Of a DNA stretch of 64,000 bases, positions 50,236 through 58,263 are shown piece by piece. The number at the start of each line of letters is the position of its first letter. Within the stretch, counting starts at the first letter, position 1. Under the pieces are notes generated by a model. It worked only from the letters and a program-made list of their open reading frames with translations, did no database searches and was not told the origin of the DNA. A program made the translations under genes and the position numbers. This DNA comes from Planctomycetota bacterium (GTDB taxonomy: Bacteria > Planctomycetota > JAJSAM01 > JAJVHW01), in assembly GCA_021776825.1 (NCBI GenBank), contig JAJFFG010000076.1, positions 62,001 through 126,000 on the forward strand, written 5' to 3'.

Positions 50236-51367
50236 CCTCCTCCCGATCCGGCTCGCTCTCTCCATCCCCACGGCGATCGGCGCGTGGCTGCTCGTCGCCG
50301 GCCTCTGCACCGTGCTGCGACTGCGCGACCCGCGTCTGCGCGGGCTGCTCACGGCGCTCGGCGTCGCCGAGGTGCTCTGCACGCTGTTCGGTCTGCCGTG
50401 TCTCTCGTTCTTCTTCTTCGAGTTGCGCGTCAGTCCGGCGCTCGTATCGCGCGTGATCGCGCCGGTCGCGCCGTACGCACTCGCCGGGTGGGCCGGACTT
50501 GCCGGGGGCTTGATCACCTGGCGTCTGCTTCGAGCGAGCGAGGTGAGTCGGCTCCTGGCGGCGCTCGCGCTGATCCGCAAGCCGCCTGCCACCGTCGTCG
50601 CGGAGGTCGCTCGCGCGGCGGAGGCGACCGGCGTACGCACACCTCCGCAGGTACTGCTGGTGCCCGGAGGTGGGACGCCGTTCGTCGCGGGACTGCGTCG
50701 GCCGCGGCTCGTCATCCCTATCGAGCTGTGGGACCGACTCGATGGCCCCGCGCGCCGCGCCATGCTGCTTCACGAGATGGCTCACGTGCGTCGCTTCGAC
50801 AACGTGCGGCTCTTCGTCGCCGGACTCATCGCCGACGCGTTCTTCTTCAACTGGCCCCTGCGCCGTCTTGTGGCGCGCTGGCTCCACGAGCGCGAAGCCG
50901 TCGCCGACCTCGCTGCGAAGCACCACGGCGCGACGCCCCTGGGGCTCGCCCGAAGCCTGCTGGCGAGCCACGAGACCGGGCGCCCACTCGTCCGCGCGGG
51001 GCTGGCCATGAGCGGCGGCCGCGGCTCCGCAGCGCGCCGACTGCTGCTCGTGGCACGGCCACCGCGCCGCGTCACGATCGCCGCGCAGCTGCTGCTGCTC
51101 GCGTGCCTGCTTCCGTGGAACCTCGATGGCCTGGCGCAGACCGACGTGAGCCTCGCGCCGCAGCGCGACGGTTCGAACGGACGTGTCGCCTTCGGCCTCT
51201 CGTTCGGCCGCAATCCGCTCATGCAGCCGCTGCTCCGGCACGCGCTGCGCGCCACGCTTCCGAGCAACGCGCTGCCGAGCACCGTGCCGTCGAACTCCGC
51301 GCCGTCGAACTCCGCGCCGTCGAACACAGTGCCGCCGAGCACCGTGCTGCCGAGCGACAAGCTCTGA
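50225..51367 (+). CDS. BlaR1/MecR1-like M56 membrane metalloprotease
   Basis: 380 residues. Four membrane segments (about 13-35, 45-65, 80-105, and near 275-295). The zinc-protease loop is MLLHEMAHVRRFDN (HExxH near residues 180-184), followed by the third-ligand region LHEREAVADLAAKHH. It would cleave the BlaI repressor upon signal. No penicillin-binding sensor domain follows; instead the tail is a five-residue repeat (PSNSA/PSTV type) encoded by a 15-bp repeat, so the signal is not likely a beta-lactam. It is coupled to the repressor gene. Confidence 0.88.
   Translation: MPIDLLPIRLALSIPTAIGAWLLVAGLCTVLRLRDPRLRGLLTALGVAEVLCTLFGLPCLSFFFFELRVSPALVSRVIAPVAPYALAGWAGLAGGLITWRLLRASEVSRLLAALALIRKPPATVVAEVARAAEATGVRTPPQVLLVPGGGTPFVAGLRRPRLVIPIELWDRLDGPARRAMLLHEMAHVRRFDNVRLFVAGLIADAFFFNWPLRRLVARWLHEREAVADLAAKHHGATPLGLARSLLASHETGRPLVRAGLAMSGGRGSAARRLLLVARPPRRVTIAAQLLLLACLLPWNLDGLAQTDVSLAPQRDGSNGRVAFGLSFGRNPLMQPLLRHALRATLPSNALPSTVPSNSAPSNSAPSNTVPPSTVLPSDKL
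51257..51361 (+). repeat. 15-bp tandem repeat, seven units, at the 3' end of the M56 gene
   Basis: Seven units of the CCGTCGAACTCCGCG type encode LPSNA-LPSTV-PSNSA-PSNSA-PSNTV-PPSTV-LPSDK. Units 3 and 4 are identical. Unit number can change in frame, so the periplasmic tail length may vary between strains. Confidence 0.8.
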
Positions 51368-51434
51368 TCCTCTCTCTCTCGTCCTTCCCACTCCCTGACT
51401 GACCCCCTGAAAACGACACCTGTAGGAGATCGTG

Positions 51435-52175
51435 ATGAAGCCCCTCCCGACCGCACTCCTGGCCGCCACCCTGCTCACCCTGACCGCGTGCGCGTCGGCA
51501 GCCGACAAGCCACGCCACACGCGCGGTTGGATCGGCGGCCAGATGTCGATCGCGACGAACGACGTCTGGACGGCGTTGTCCGCCGACGGCGGCGCGGGTC
51601 ACGGCGCGATCTACGGGCTGCCCGAGGGCCTGTTCGATGGCCAGAGCGAGGGCCAGCTCGAGGGGACGGCGCTCCTTGTCGAGACCGCGCATCCGATGAC
51701 GCCGCTGGGCGTCGCCGGGATCGCGCCGGGCGATCTGATCCTCTCGATGGACGGTGCTGAGACGACGGACCCGCTTGAGCTGCGAGAGGCGATCGAGGGG
51801 ACCGATCCCGGGTCCGTCGCCACGCTGCGGATCTGGCGCGACGGCGAGACCTACGAGATGCCCGTCACGGTCGGCACCGAGACCTACTTCCGCCAGGGGA
51901 CGCTCCGCTTCGGCATCGGCCTGCCGCTCGGTGGGGCGACGCTCGATCTCTGGCCCTTCGACGACGGCATCGACATCCTCAGCGTCGTGCGCGCGAAGTG
52001 GGGCGAGACGCGCCACGAGCTGCACACCGTGCGCGGTGACTACGTCCGCAAGGTGCACGGCGACGACGTCAGCCCGCTGGCGCCGCAGGAGACGATCGAC
52101 ATCTTCATCGGCGTCCTCGGCGTCGGCTCGGTGGTGCGCGTCGAGGACCAGAGCGTGGCCACTCCCGCGGAGTAG
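51435..52175 (+). CDS. PDZ-domain lipoprotein
   Basis: About 246 residues. Lipobox LTAC (Cys near 19). Residues about 80-155 are a PDZ domain: MTPLGVAGIAPGDLILSMDG is the GxxAGLxxGDxIxxIDG carboxylate loop, followed by LRIWRDGETYEMPVTVG. The remainder is beta-rich (LSVVRAKWGETRHELHTV), unassigned. It likely holds or recognises C-termini of periplasmic proteins. It follows the BlaI/BlaR pair by about 65 bp on the same strand and may be under the same control. GTAGGAGAT lies before ATG 51435. Confidence 0.85.
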   Translation: MKPLPTALLAATLLTLTACASAADKPRHTRGWIGGQMSIATNDVWTALSADGGAGHGAIYGLPEGLFDGQSEGQLEGTALLVETAHPMTPLGVAGIAPGDLILSMDGAETTDPLELREAIEGTDPGSVATLRIWRDGETYEMPVTVGTETYFRQGTLRFGIGLPLGGATLDLWPFDDGIDILSVVRAKWGETRHELHTVRGDYVRKVHGDDVSPLAPQETIDIFIGVLGVGSVVRVEDQSVATPAE

Positions 52176-52228
52176 CGCGCGGCGCCGGCCGGGACCGGCT
52201 CAGCAGGACCGGGCTCAGGCGAATCGGC

Positions 52229-53518
52229 TCAGCGCACGAACGGATACGTCTTGAACAGCGTCTCGCCGAGACCGAGGTACGGGTCGTCGAGGTCGGCGTG
52301 GAGCACGTCGCGGTAGATGCGACGCGTGAGCGACTCGGGCGTGTGCGCGCCGTCCTCGGCCAGGATCGCGTCGATCTGCGGACGTCGGACTTCCTCGTTG
52401 TGCTGCGTGTCGCGGGCGAGGAGCTCGAGGTCGACGCGCGTCCCGTCGGCCGCGACGAGGATGCTCTTCACCGGCGCCTCCAGCGTGAACTTCGCTGTGC
52501 TAGCGCGGAGCGTCCCCGGGGCGAGGGTCGACGTGGGAGCCGGGGTCGTCGGCGGAGTGCCGGCGACGGTGCCCGCGACCGTGCGCTCGACGGGCAGCTC
52601 CGCCATGCCCTTCGATCCGGCTCCTCCACCCGCGCCGCCGACGACGATCACGGGCTTCGTTCCGTTCGCACCCGCGACGATCGTCTCCGCCGGCAACTCG
52701 ATGCCCGACTTCGAGAGCAGTCGGAGGTTGCCGCGAAGGAGAGCGCGCGACACGGGTGCCGACGCGTGGTGCTGCCGGAGGTTCGCGGCGCGCTCGGCGG
52801 CCGGGAGCTTCGAGTAGATCTCGAACACGGTCAGCGTCTCCGCGAGCCGCTTGCGATACGTCGCCGCGTCGTTCAGACCCGGGATCACGTCGATGACCGC
52901 TCCATCCGGGGCGCAGACGTACGTCGCGATATTGCCGTGCAGGGTGCGTCGCACGACGCTGCCTCCGCCGAAGTCGATGGTCACCTGGGGCGCGTCACGC
53001 ACGCTCTCCCAAGCCGACTCGAAGCGCGTGTTGATCAGTTCTGCCACGTCCGGGTTCGAGAGCGACACGGCTCTCGCGAGGCGGGCGTTCGTTCAGCAAA
53101 ACTCCTGGTCGAGACGGCCGAGGAGTTGGAAGAGCAGCACCGGCTTGCCGGACTCGCGACTCGCGGCGCGCGCCGCGGTGAGGTCGTCGTGCCAGCGCAC
53201 GGCTCCCGGGTCGACGGTCGGGTTGGTGGCCGTTTCCGCATCGGTCGTGGGGGCCGGGAGCGGCGCGGCGCCGGTCTTCTCGAGCACGGTTTCCGTGGTC
53301 GTCTCCGCGAGGCGCTTCTTCGTGTCCTGCGCGAACGCGGCGGTCGCGATCACGAGCGCCAGCACCGTCGTTGCCACCAGCCCGAATCGTCCACGATGAG
53401 TCACGCGCCTGAGCGGTCCAGTGCGCCGATCTCCGCGTCGCGGTTGGTTCTCACACAGTTCGTCATCACGCAACGCGCGACCCTCGTGGACGACCCGGGC
53501 TACAGCTGTGGTCTTCAT
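52229..53518 (-). CDS. membrane-anchored thioredoxin-like selenoprotein (Cys-Sec)
   Basis: 429 residues including Sec142. A basic head (1-45), then a signal/anchor helix (GLVATTVLALVIATAAFA), then a Thr/Pro linker and a thioredoxin-like core: SGKPVLLFQLLGRLDQEFC, then in-frame TGA (53095-53093), then TNARLARAVSLSNPDVAELI in the same frame, with the helix expected after a redox pair. So the redox motif is Cys141-Sec142. A SECIS hairpin follows. The C-terminal half has a Thr/Pro/Ala linker and a beta domain (LEAPVKSILVAADGTRVDLE). Start ATG 53518 has GAGGAGG 5 nt upstream. Divergent from the two-component system across the IS remnant. Confidence 0.82.
53057..53076 (-). promoter_or_regulatory. 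bacterial SECIS element for Sec142
   Basis: CGAGAGC (53076-53070) pairs perfectly with GCTCTCG (53063-53057) around the 6-nt loop CGTGTC (G in second place). The loop begins 23 nt after the TGA (53095-53093), all within the bSECIS consensus. Confidence 0.75.
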
Positions 53519-53632
53519 CTCGGCCTCCTCGGCATGGATGGGCCCGTGGGGATGGGCCAGCGTGGTTGCGACGGTCCGGCCCATCCGGCCGCGTCGCCAA
53601 TCGAAGTGTCGGCCGGATCGGGAGCCCAGTGG

Positions 53633-53648
53633 GTAACGCGTGTGTAAC
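53633..53648. promoter_or_regulatory. OmpR-type direct-repeat operator (left copy)
   Basis: GTAAC at 53633-53637 and again at 53644-53648, an 11-bp centre-to-centre repeat, the usual spacing of OmpR/PhoB-family sites. It lies about 115 bp upstream of the selenoprotein gene. Confidence 0.4.
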
Positions 53649-53651
53649 GTG

Positions 53652-54161
53652 CTAGCAGCCTGTCGGAGTTTCGGCGTCGCCGTGCGAGAGACCGCCGGCG
53701 CGACAGGCGGCTAGATAGACCCCGGCGGGCACCAGAGCGTCGCCGCCGAGGACGATGATCTGGGCATGAGCGAGAAGGCGTTTCGGCCGTGGGAAGTGGA
53801 TCAGGTCTCGCTGTTGCTCTACTCGCTGTGCCGCGGCGTGTACTCCTCGCGCAAGATCGAGCAGGCGTGCGAGGAGCGCATCGACTTCATGGCGGTGACG
53901 GGCATCCGCGGCTACGTGGCGACGGGACGCCAGAAGCACGGGACGTCGAGCGCCACGGGCGAGAGCGAGCCAAAGGGGCCCACTGACGCGGGCGATGCGG
54001 CGAAGGCTCCGCTCCAGAACGCCCGCGTCGGCGCGGGGCGCCGCACGAGGCCCGGCCGCGCCACAATTCGCCGCCGCTCGCACCCCAGTCGGCGTATGGC
54101 TAGCAGGCTGTCGCGCCAACCTGCGTGGCACGGCGAGGCCGTAACTCCGACAGCCTGCTAG
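53652..54161. mobile_element. internally deleted IS1182-like element
   Basis: A 510-bp element bounded by 34-bp terminal inverted repeats (53652-53685 and 54128-54161, 31 of 34 identical; outer end CTAGCAG). It holds only scraps of the transposase, so it cannot move alone but could be moved by a full copy in the genome. It sits between the divergent selenoprotein and response-regulator genes, within a near-palindromic stretch (GTAACGCGTGTG to the left, CACACGCGCGTTAC to the right), in keeping with palindrome-targeting IS1182 relatives. No obvious short target duplication. Confidence 0.78.
53766..54000 (+). pseudogene. IS1182-type transposase, three-block deletion remnant
   Basis: One open frame joins three separate pieces of the transposase: the N-terminus MSEKAFRPWEVDQV, the helix LLLYSLCRGVYSSRKIEQAC-EERIDFMAVTG, and the C-terminal-side GYVATGRQKHG. 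About 50 and about 250 residues between them are missing, including the whole DDE catalytic core. Joints are in frame. Confidence 0.65.
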
Positions 54162-54177
54162 TTCACACGCGCGTTAC
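54161..54177. promoter_or_regulatory. OmpR-type direct-repeat operator (right copy, inverted)
   Basis: On the minus strand GTAAC (54177-54173), then GTGAAC (54166-54161), again 11 bp apart. It is the mirror of the left copy and lies just upstream of the response-regulator promoter. Confidence 0.35.
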
Positions 54178-54199
54178 GTTCGCTGCCCGACCCGTGCGG

Positions 54200-54205
54200 T
54201 ACCGT
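54200..54205 (+). promoter_or_regulatory. -10 box of a probable leaderless promoter (response regulator)
   Basis: TACCGT, then GCTCGT, then GTG 54212. Confidence 0.45.
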
Positions 54206-54211
54206 GCTCGT

Positions 54212-54913
54212 GTGAGTCGACAGACCGTTCTGGTGGTCGAGGACGACCGTGCCATCCGGCGCGCGATCGTCGATGCGTTGACGTTCGCGGGCTACGAGGT
54301 CCTCGAGCGCATGGACGGTCCGTCGGGTCTCGAGGCCGCCCAGAGCGCGGAACTCGACCTCGTCCTGCTCGACGTCATGCTGCCCGGGATGGATGGCTTC
54401 GGCGTGCTCGAGGGCGTGCGTCGCGCGAAGCCGCGACTGCCGGTCATCATGGTCACGGCGCGCGGTGGCGAGGACGATCTCGTCGGTGGTCTGAAGGGCG
54501 GCGCGGACGACTACGTCGTGAAGCCGTTCGGTCCGCGCGAGCTACTCGCACGTGTCGAGGCGGTGCTCCGCCGCAGCGCGGAGCGACCATCCGACGTCGA
54601 GGAGTTCGACGTCGCCGGACGCGCCGTGAGCTTCGCGCGGCGCGAGGTCGTGCACGACGACGGAACTCGCGTGCAGCTCTCCGAGAAGGAAGCCGCCTTG
54701 CTGCGCTACCTCGTGACGTCGCCAGGGCGCGCGATCTCGCGTGACGAGCTTCTCCGCGCCGTGTGGGGTCTGGACCCGCGGGGCTTGCACACGCGCACCG
54801 TCGACGTGCACGTGGCGCGTCTGCGCGAGAAGCTGCGCGACGACCCGTCGCAGCCGGAGGTCGTCGTGACGGTGCGCGCGAAGGGCTACATGCTGGCCGG
54901 AGGTGGCGCGTGA
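54212..54913 (+). CDS. OmpR/PhoB-family response regulator
   Basis: 233 residues. Receiver domain: VLVVEDDRAIRRAIVDAL with acidic pair D11/D12, phospho-acceptor Asp54 in LDLVLLDVMLPG, and Lys in DDYVVKPFGPRELLARV. The C-terminal winged helix (about residues 135-228) has VQLSEKEAALLRYLVTSPGR, ISRDELLRAVWG, the recognition helix RTVDVHVARLREKL and the wing VVTVRAKGYML. The GTG at 54212 removes a non-family N-terminal extension and has a -10 box 6 nt upstream. It overlaps the kinase gene by 4 nt and may bind the GTAAC repeats just upstream. Confidence 0.95.
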   Translation: MSRQTVLVVEDDRAIRRAIVDALTFAGYEVLERMDGPSGLEAAQSAELDLVLLDVMLPGMDGFGVLEGVRRAKPRLPVIMVTARGGEDDLVGGLKGGADDYVVKPFGPRELLARVEAVLRRSAERPSDVEEFDVAGRAVSFARREVVHDDGTRVQLSEKEAALLRYLVTSPGRAISRDELLRAVWGLDPRGLHTRTVDVHVARLREKLRDDPSQPEVVVTVRAKGYMLAGGGA

Positions 54914-56610
54914 ACGGTGCGAAGCGCTCCGTGCGCATCTTCGGGCTGGCGGCGTTGCTCGTGCTCGCCGCGCTGGCTTGGGTCTCGTCGACCGTGGTCG
55001 GACTCGAGACGGCGCGCGCGCAGTCGGAGATCGACATGGCGCACGCGCGGGCCGTGGACGTGGCCCTCGAGCGCATGGATGCGTGGGTCTCGGCGCAGGT
55101 GGCCGCCGAGGCCGCGCGTCCCCCTGCAGCGTACCGAACGGAGGGGGCTGGCGGTTCTTGGCTGGCCGGCTACCGCGGTCGTTACGTGAAGTTGCACTTC
55201 GCGATGGAGAGCGGCGCCGTGCTGACGTCGCCGCAGGCATCGCCCGAGTCCGCGGCGGCGAACGGGACTCCGGCTGTCCAGTACCTCGAGAACCGGGTCG
55301 TGTTCGACGACCTGGCTGAGCGCATCGCGCTCCTGTCTCCGGAGGCCCTGCGCGCGCGCGTCGTTTCGGGCGAAGCGGAGTTGGCGATTGCGTTGGCCGA
55401 GAACGTCGCGCGCGACCCGCCGGTGGCCGCGCACACCTACGACCCGCCGCAGCAGCGGATCGCCCTTCCGAGTCGCGGCCAGGGCGGCCGGGCCGGGCGG
55501 AATGCCGACATTCAGCAGGCCGTCACGAACTTCTCCCCGAGTGGGGCGCGTGTCGTCGAGCGCGTGGGGCTGTTCGTGCCGGTCTGGGTCGTTCCCGATG
55601 AGACGCTCGTGTTTGCACGGCGCGTGGAGACGCCCGACTCGGAGGCGATCCACGGCTTCGCGGTCGATTGGCCGATGCTGCGCGGCGACCTGCTCCACGA
55701 GATCGACGACCTGTTCCCGACGGCGCGCCTGGAGGCGGTGGACGGGGTCTCTGAGGGCGAGCCGGCCCTCGCAGCGGCTCCCGTCGCGCTGCGCGTCGAT
55801 GCCCCACCCGTCGCGTGGAGAGAGTGGACCGTGTCCCACACAGCCGTGGCGGTCACGTGGCTCTTCGCGCTGCTGGCGTTCGGTGCCGGAGCGTGGTCGC
55901 TGCGGTCGAGTCACGCGTATGCGGAGCGACGGAGCCGCTTCGCTTCGGCTGTCACCCACGAACTACGCACGCCGTTGACGACGTTCCGCATGTACGCCGA
56001 CATGCTCGAGTCGGGGATGGTGCCGGAAGACCGCAAGGGCGAGTACCTGTCGACCCTGAAGACGGAGTCCGAGCGCCTCGCGACGCTCGTCGAGAACGTG
56101 CTCGCGTTCTCACGCTTGGAGCGTGGTGCGGTGCCGCTGCGACCCGAGTCGATCACGTTGCGCGGGCTCGTCGATCGGCTGCGCGAGCCGCTCGACGAGC
56201 GCGTGGCTCGGATCGAGCACGAGCTCGAGGTCGTTGTGCGCGGTCCGGCTGACGAGCCGTTGCATGTCGATGCAGATGCCGTCGGCCGCGTGTTGCTCAA
56301 TCTGATCGACAACGCGTGCAAGTACGGCGCGTCGACTGATCAACCGACGATCTCGCTGACGGCCTCCGTCGCGGCCGGGAGTCTCCGACTCGAGGTTGCG
56401 GATCACGGGCCCGGCGTGCCGCGCGCTGATCGCGCGGTGGTGTTCGAGTCGTTCCGGCGGGGACGCGGTCGCGAGGACGGATCGGTGCCGGGCGTCGGTC
56501 TCGGACTGGCGTTGTCGCGCGAGCTCGCGCGCGCCATGGGAGGCGACCTGGTGCTCGTCGATCACGACGGCGTCGGAGCGAGCTTCGCGCTGACGGTTCC
56601 CGTTCGCTAA
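54910..56610 (+). CDS. sensor histidine kinase
   Basis: 566 residues. Membrane helix 1 (about residues 9-29), a periplasmic sensor region (30-310, no known fold seen), membrane helix 2 (about 312-332: TAVAVTWLFALLAFGAGAW), then HisKA with phospho-His350 in AVTHELRTPLTTFRMY. The HATPase_c domain has N-box LLNLIDNACKYGAS, G1 VADHGPGVP, and G2 GVGLGLALSRELA. The GTG start overlaps the regulator stop (GTGA), so the pair is co-translated. It signals to the adjacent regulator; the stimulus is unknown, although the neighbouring redox selenoprotein hints at an envelope redox or stress signal. Confidence 0.95.
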   Translation: MNGAKRSVRIFGLAALLVLAALAWVSSTVVGLETARAQSEIDMAHARAVDVALERMDAWVSAQVAAEAARPPAAYRTEGAGGSWLAGYRGRYVKLHFAMESGAVLTSPQASPESAAANGTPAVQYLENRVVFDDLAERIALLSPEALRARVVSGEAELAIALAENVARDPPVAAHTYDPPQQRIALPSRGQGGRAGRNADIQQAVTNFSPSGARVVERVGLFVPVWVVPDETLVFARRVETPDSEAIHGFAVDWPMLRGDLLHEIDDLFPTARLEAVDGVSEGEPALAAAPVALRVDAPPVAWREWTVSHTAVAVTWLFALLAFGAGAWSLRSSHAYAERRSRFASAVTHELRTPLTTFRMYADMLESGMVPEDRKGEYLSTLKTESERLATLVENVLAFSRLERGAVPLRPESITLRGLVDRLREPLDERVARIEHELEVVVRGPADEPLHVDADAVGRVLLNLIDNACKYGASTDQPTISLTASVAAGSLRLEVADHGPGVPRADRAVVFESFRRGRGREDGSVPGVGLGLALSRELARAMGGDLVLVDHDGVGASFALTVPVR

Positions 56611-56622
56611 TCCGCCTGTCGA

Positions 56623-57333
56623 CTAGCTGAACAGGTTGAAGCGCAAGATGTGCCAGAACGCGGCGAACCCGTCGCGCCAGGTGATCTTCTTGCCTTCCTC
56701 GTACGTGCGACCGGCGTACGAGATCGGCACCTCGTAGATCCGAAAGCGGCGTTTCGAGAGTTGCGCCGTCATCTCGACCTCGATGCCGAAGCGCGACGAC
56801 GTCAGGTTCATCGACCGAACGGCGTCGATCGTCATCGCCTTGTACCCGACCTCCATGTCGGAGAGGTTCAGGTTGGAGAGCATGTTCGAGAGCAGCGTCA
56901 GCAGACGGTTGCCCTGGTAGTGCCAGAAGTAGAGAACGCGATGCGGGCCGCCGAGGAAGCGTGAGCCGAAGACGGCGTCCGCCTTGCCGTCGAGGATCGG
57001 CTTCACGACGGTCGGGATGTCCGCCGGGTCGTACTCGAGGTCGGCGTCTTGGATGATGACGACGTCGCCTGTGCAGGCCGCGAACCCCACGCGCACGGCG
57101 GCACCCTTGCCGCAGTTCTCGGGCTGCAGAAAGACCGAGTAGCCGTCCCGCTCGCCAAGCGTCTCGATCAGTTGGCGACTGCCGTCCGTCGAGAAGTCGT
57201 CGACGAGGATGACCTGGAGGTCGTAGAGGTCGCTGAGCTTCGCGACGTTGCCGAGCACGGTCTCCAACGTATCGACTTCGTTGTAGACCGGGATCACCAG
57301 GCTGAGGGTGATGCGGCGTTCTGCTTCGCTCAT
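56623..57333 (-). CDS. GT2 dolichol-phosphate-mannose-synthase-like glycosyltransferase
   Basis: 236 residues. [20 protein letters not shown] at residues 11-30, nucleotide DDFSTDGS and the metal motif [18 protein letters not shown] (about residues 92-109). Then [20 protein letters not shown], typical of DPM1/undecaprenyl-phosphate glycosyltransferases, and the late [12 protein letters not shown]. It transfers a sugar to polyprenyl phosphate or a similar carrier. There is no C-terminal membrane pair, so it is a soluble or peripheral enzyme. GAGAGGG lies before ATG 57333. Convergent with the kinase gene, 12 bp apart. Confidence 0.92.
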   Translation of the reverse strand: MSEAERRITLSLVIPVYNEVDTLETVLGNVAKLSDLYDLQVILVDDFSTDGSRQLIETLGERDGYSVFLQPENCGKGAAVRVGFAACTGDVVIIQDADLEYDPADIPTVVKPILDGKADAVFGSRFLGGPHRVLYFWHYQGNRLLTLLSNMLSNLNLSDMEVGYKAMTIDAVRSMNLTSSRFGIEVEMTAQLSKRRFRIYEVPISYAGRTYEEGKKITWRDGFAAFWHILRFNLFS

Positions 57334-57491
57334 GCCCGGCCCTCTCTGCGTTGTTCTCCGGCTCTGGAGGACGGAGGACAGGCGTCCTCCTCCACGGACT
57401 CTCGCTCCCCGCCGGGTCGGCAGTCCATCATCGTCTCGCGGCGACGTGATGCGACCGCGCGATGATCGTGACCCCGACTCGAGAGGCCCTC

Positions 57492-58253
57492 ATGTCCATC
57501 TCCGACGATGCGCTCCATAACCGGGCTGCCTGGGACGCCGAGAGTGACGCGTACCAGGCGCGACACCGATCGCAGCTCGATGGGAAGCCGCTCGCCTGGG
57601 GCCTCTGGGGGCTGCCCGACTCCGAGCTCGGCGTCCTCGGTGACGTCAGCGACCGGGACGTCCTGGAGCTCGGCTGCGGAGCCGCTCAATGGTCCGTCTT
57701 CCTGGCCCAGCGCGGTGCGCGCGTGGTGGGGCTGGACAACTCCGCCCGACAGCTCGAACACGCTGCCCGGTTCGCAGCGTCGGAGGGCGTCGAGGTACCG
57801 CTGATTCATGCGAGCGCGGAGAGCGTTCCGCTCCCCGACAAGTCGTTCGACGTGGTGTTCTGTGATCACGGTGCGATGTCGTTCACGAATCCGGAAGCGT
57901 GCCTCGCGGAGGTCATGCGGCTGCTGCGCCCGGGTGGACGCTTCGTCTTCAATATGGTCAGTCCCCTGCTCTGCGTGTGCTGGAACCCGGAGACCGATGC
58001 GCTCGACGATCGGCTTCACGAGAACTCCTTCGAGCTCGGGCGGGCCCGCGACTCCGAGGATGAGATGGTGATCTGGCAGCTTGGCTACGGAGATTGGATC
58101 CGGCTGTTCCGCCGTCACGGCCTCGTCGTTGAGGATCTCGTCGAGCTGCGGCCTCCGGCCGATGCCGAGACGACGTACGAGGGAGTCGCCTCGCTCGAAT
58201 GGGCACGACGGTGGCCCGCCGAGAACATCTGGGTGCTCAGCAAACCCGCCTGA
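57492..58253 (+). CDS. class I SAM-dependent methyltransferase
   Basis: 253 residues. N-terminal helix NRAAWDAESDAYQARH is typical of small-molecule methyltransferases. Motif I DVLELGCGAAQWSVFLAQRG (about residues 56-75), acid in VVGLDNSARQL, motif II-like HASAESVPLPDKSFDVVFCD and post-motif LLRPGGRFVFN follow. The C-terminus (GDWIRLFRRHGLVVEDLVEL) is the usual UbiE/ArsM-like lid. Substrate unknown. ATG 57492 has GAGAGG upstream; an ATG at 57462 would add ten residues. Confidence 0.9.
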   Translation: MSISDDALHNRAAWDAESDAYQARHRSQLDGKPLAWGLWGLPDSELGVLGDVSDRDVLELGCGAAQWSVFLAQRGARVVGLDNSARQLEHAARFAASEGVEVPLIHASAESVPLPDKSFDVVFCDHGAMSFTNPEACLAEVMRLLRPGGRFVFNMVSPLLCVCWNPETDALDDRLHENSFELGRARDSEDEMVIWQLGYGDWIRLFRRHGLVVEDLVELRPPADAETTYEGVASLEWARRWPAENIWVLSKPA

Positions 58254-58263
58254 CGGACTCGCG

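Noticed and set aside
48484-50763. A 759-codon open frame antisense to the Trx/PDZ selenoprotein, BlaI and BlaR genes.
   Set aside because: It spans three well-identified genes on the other strand and has no recognisable motif; composition artefact.
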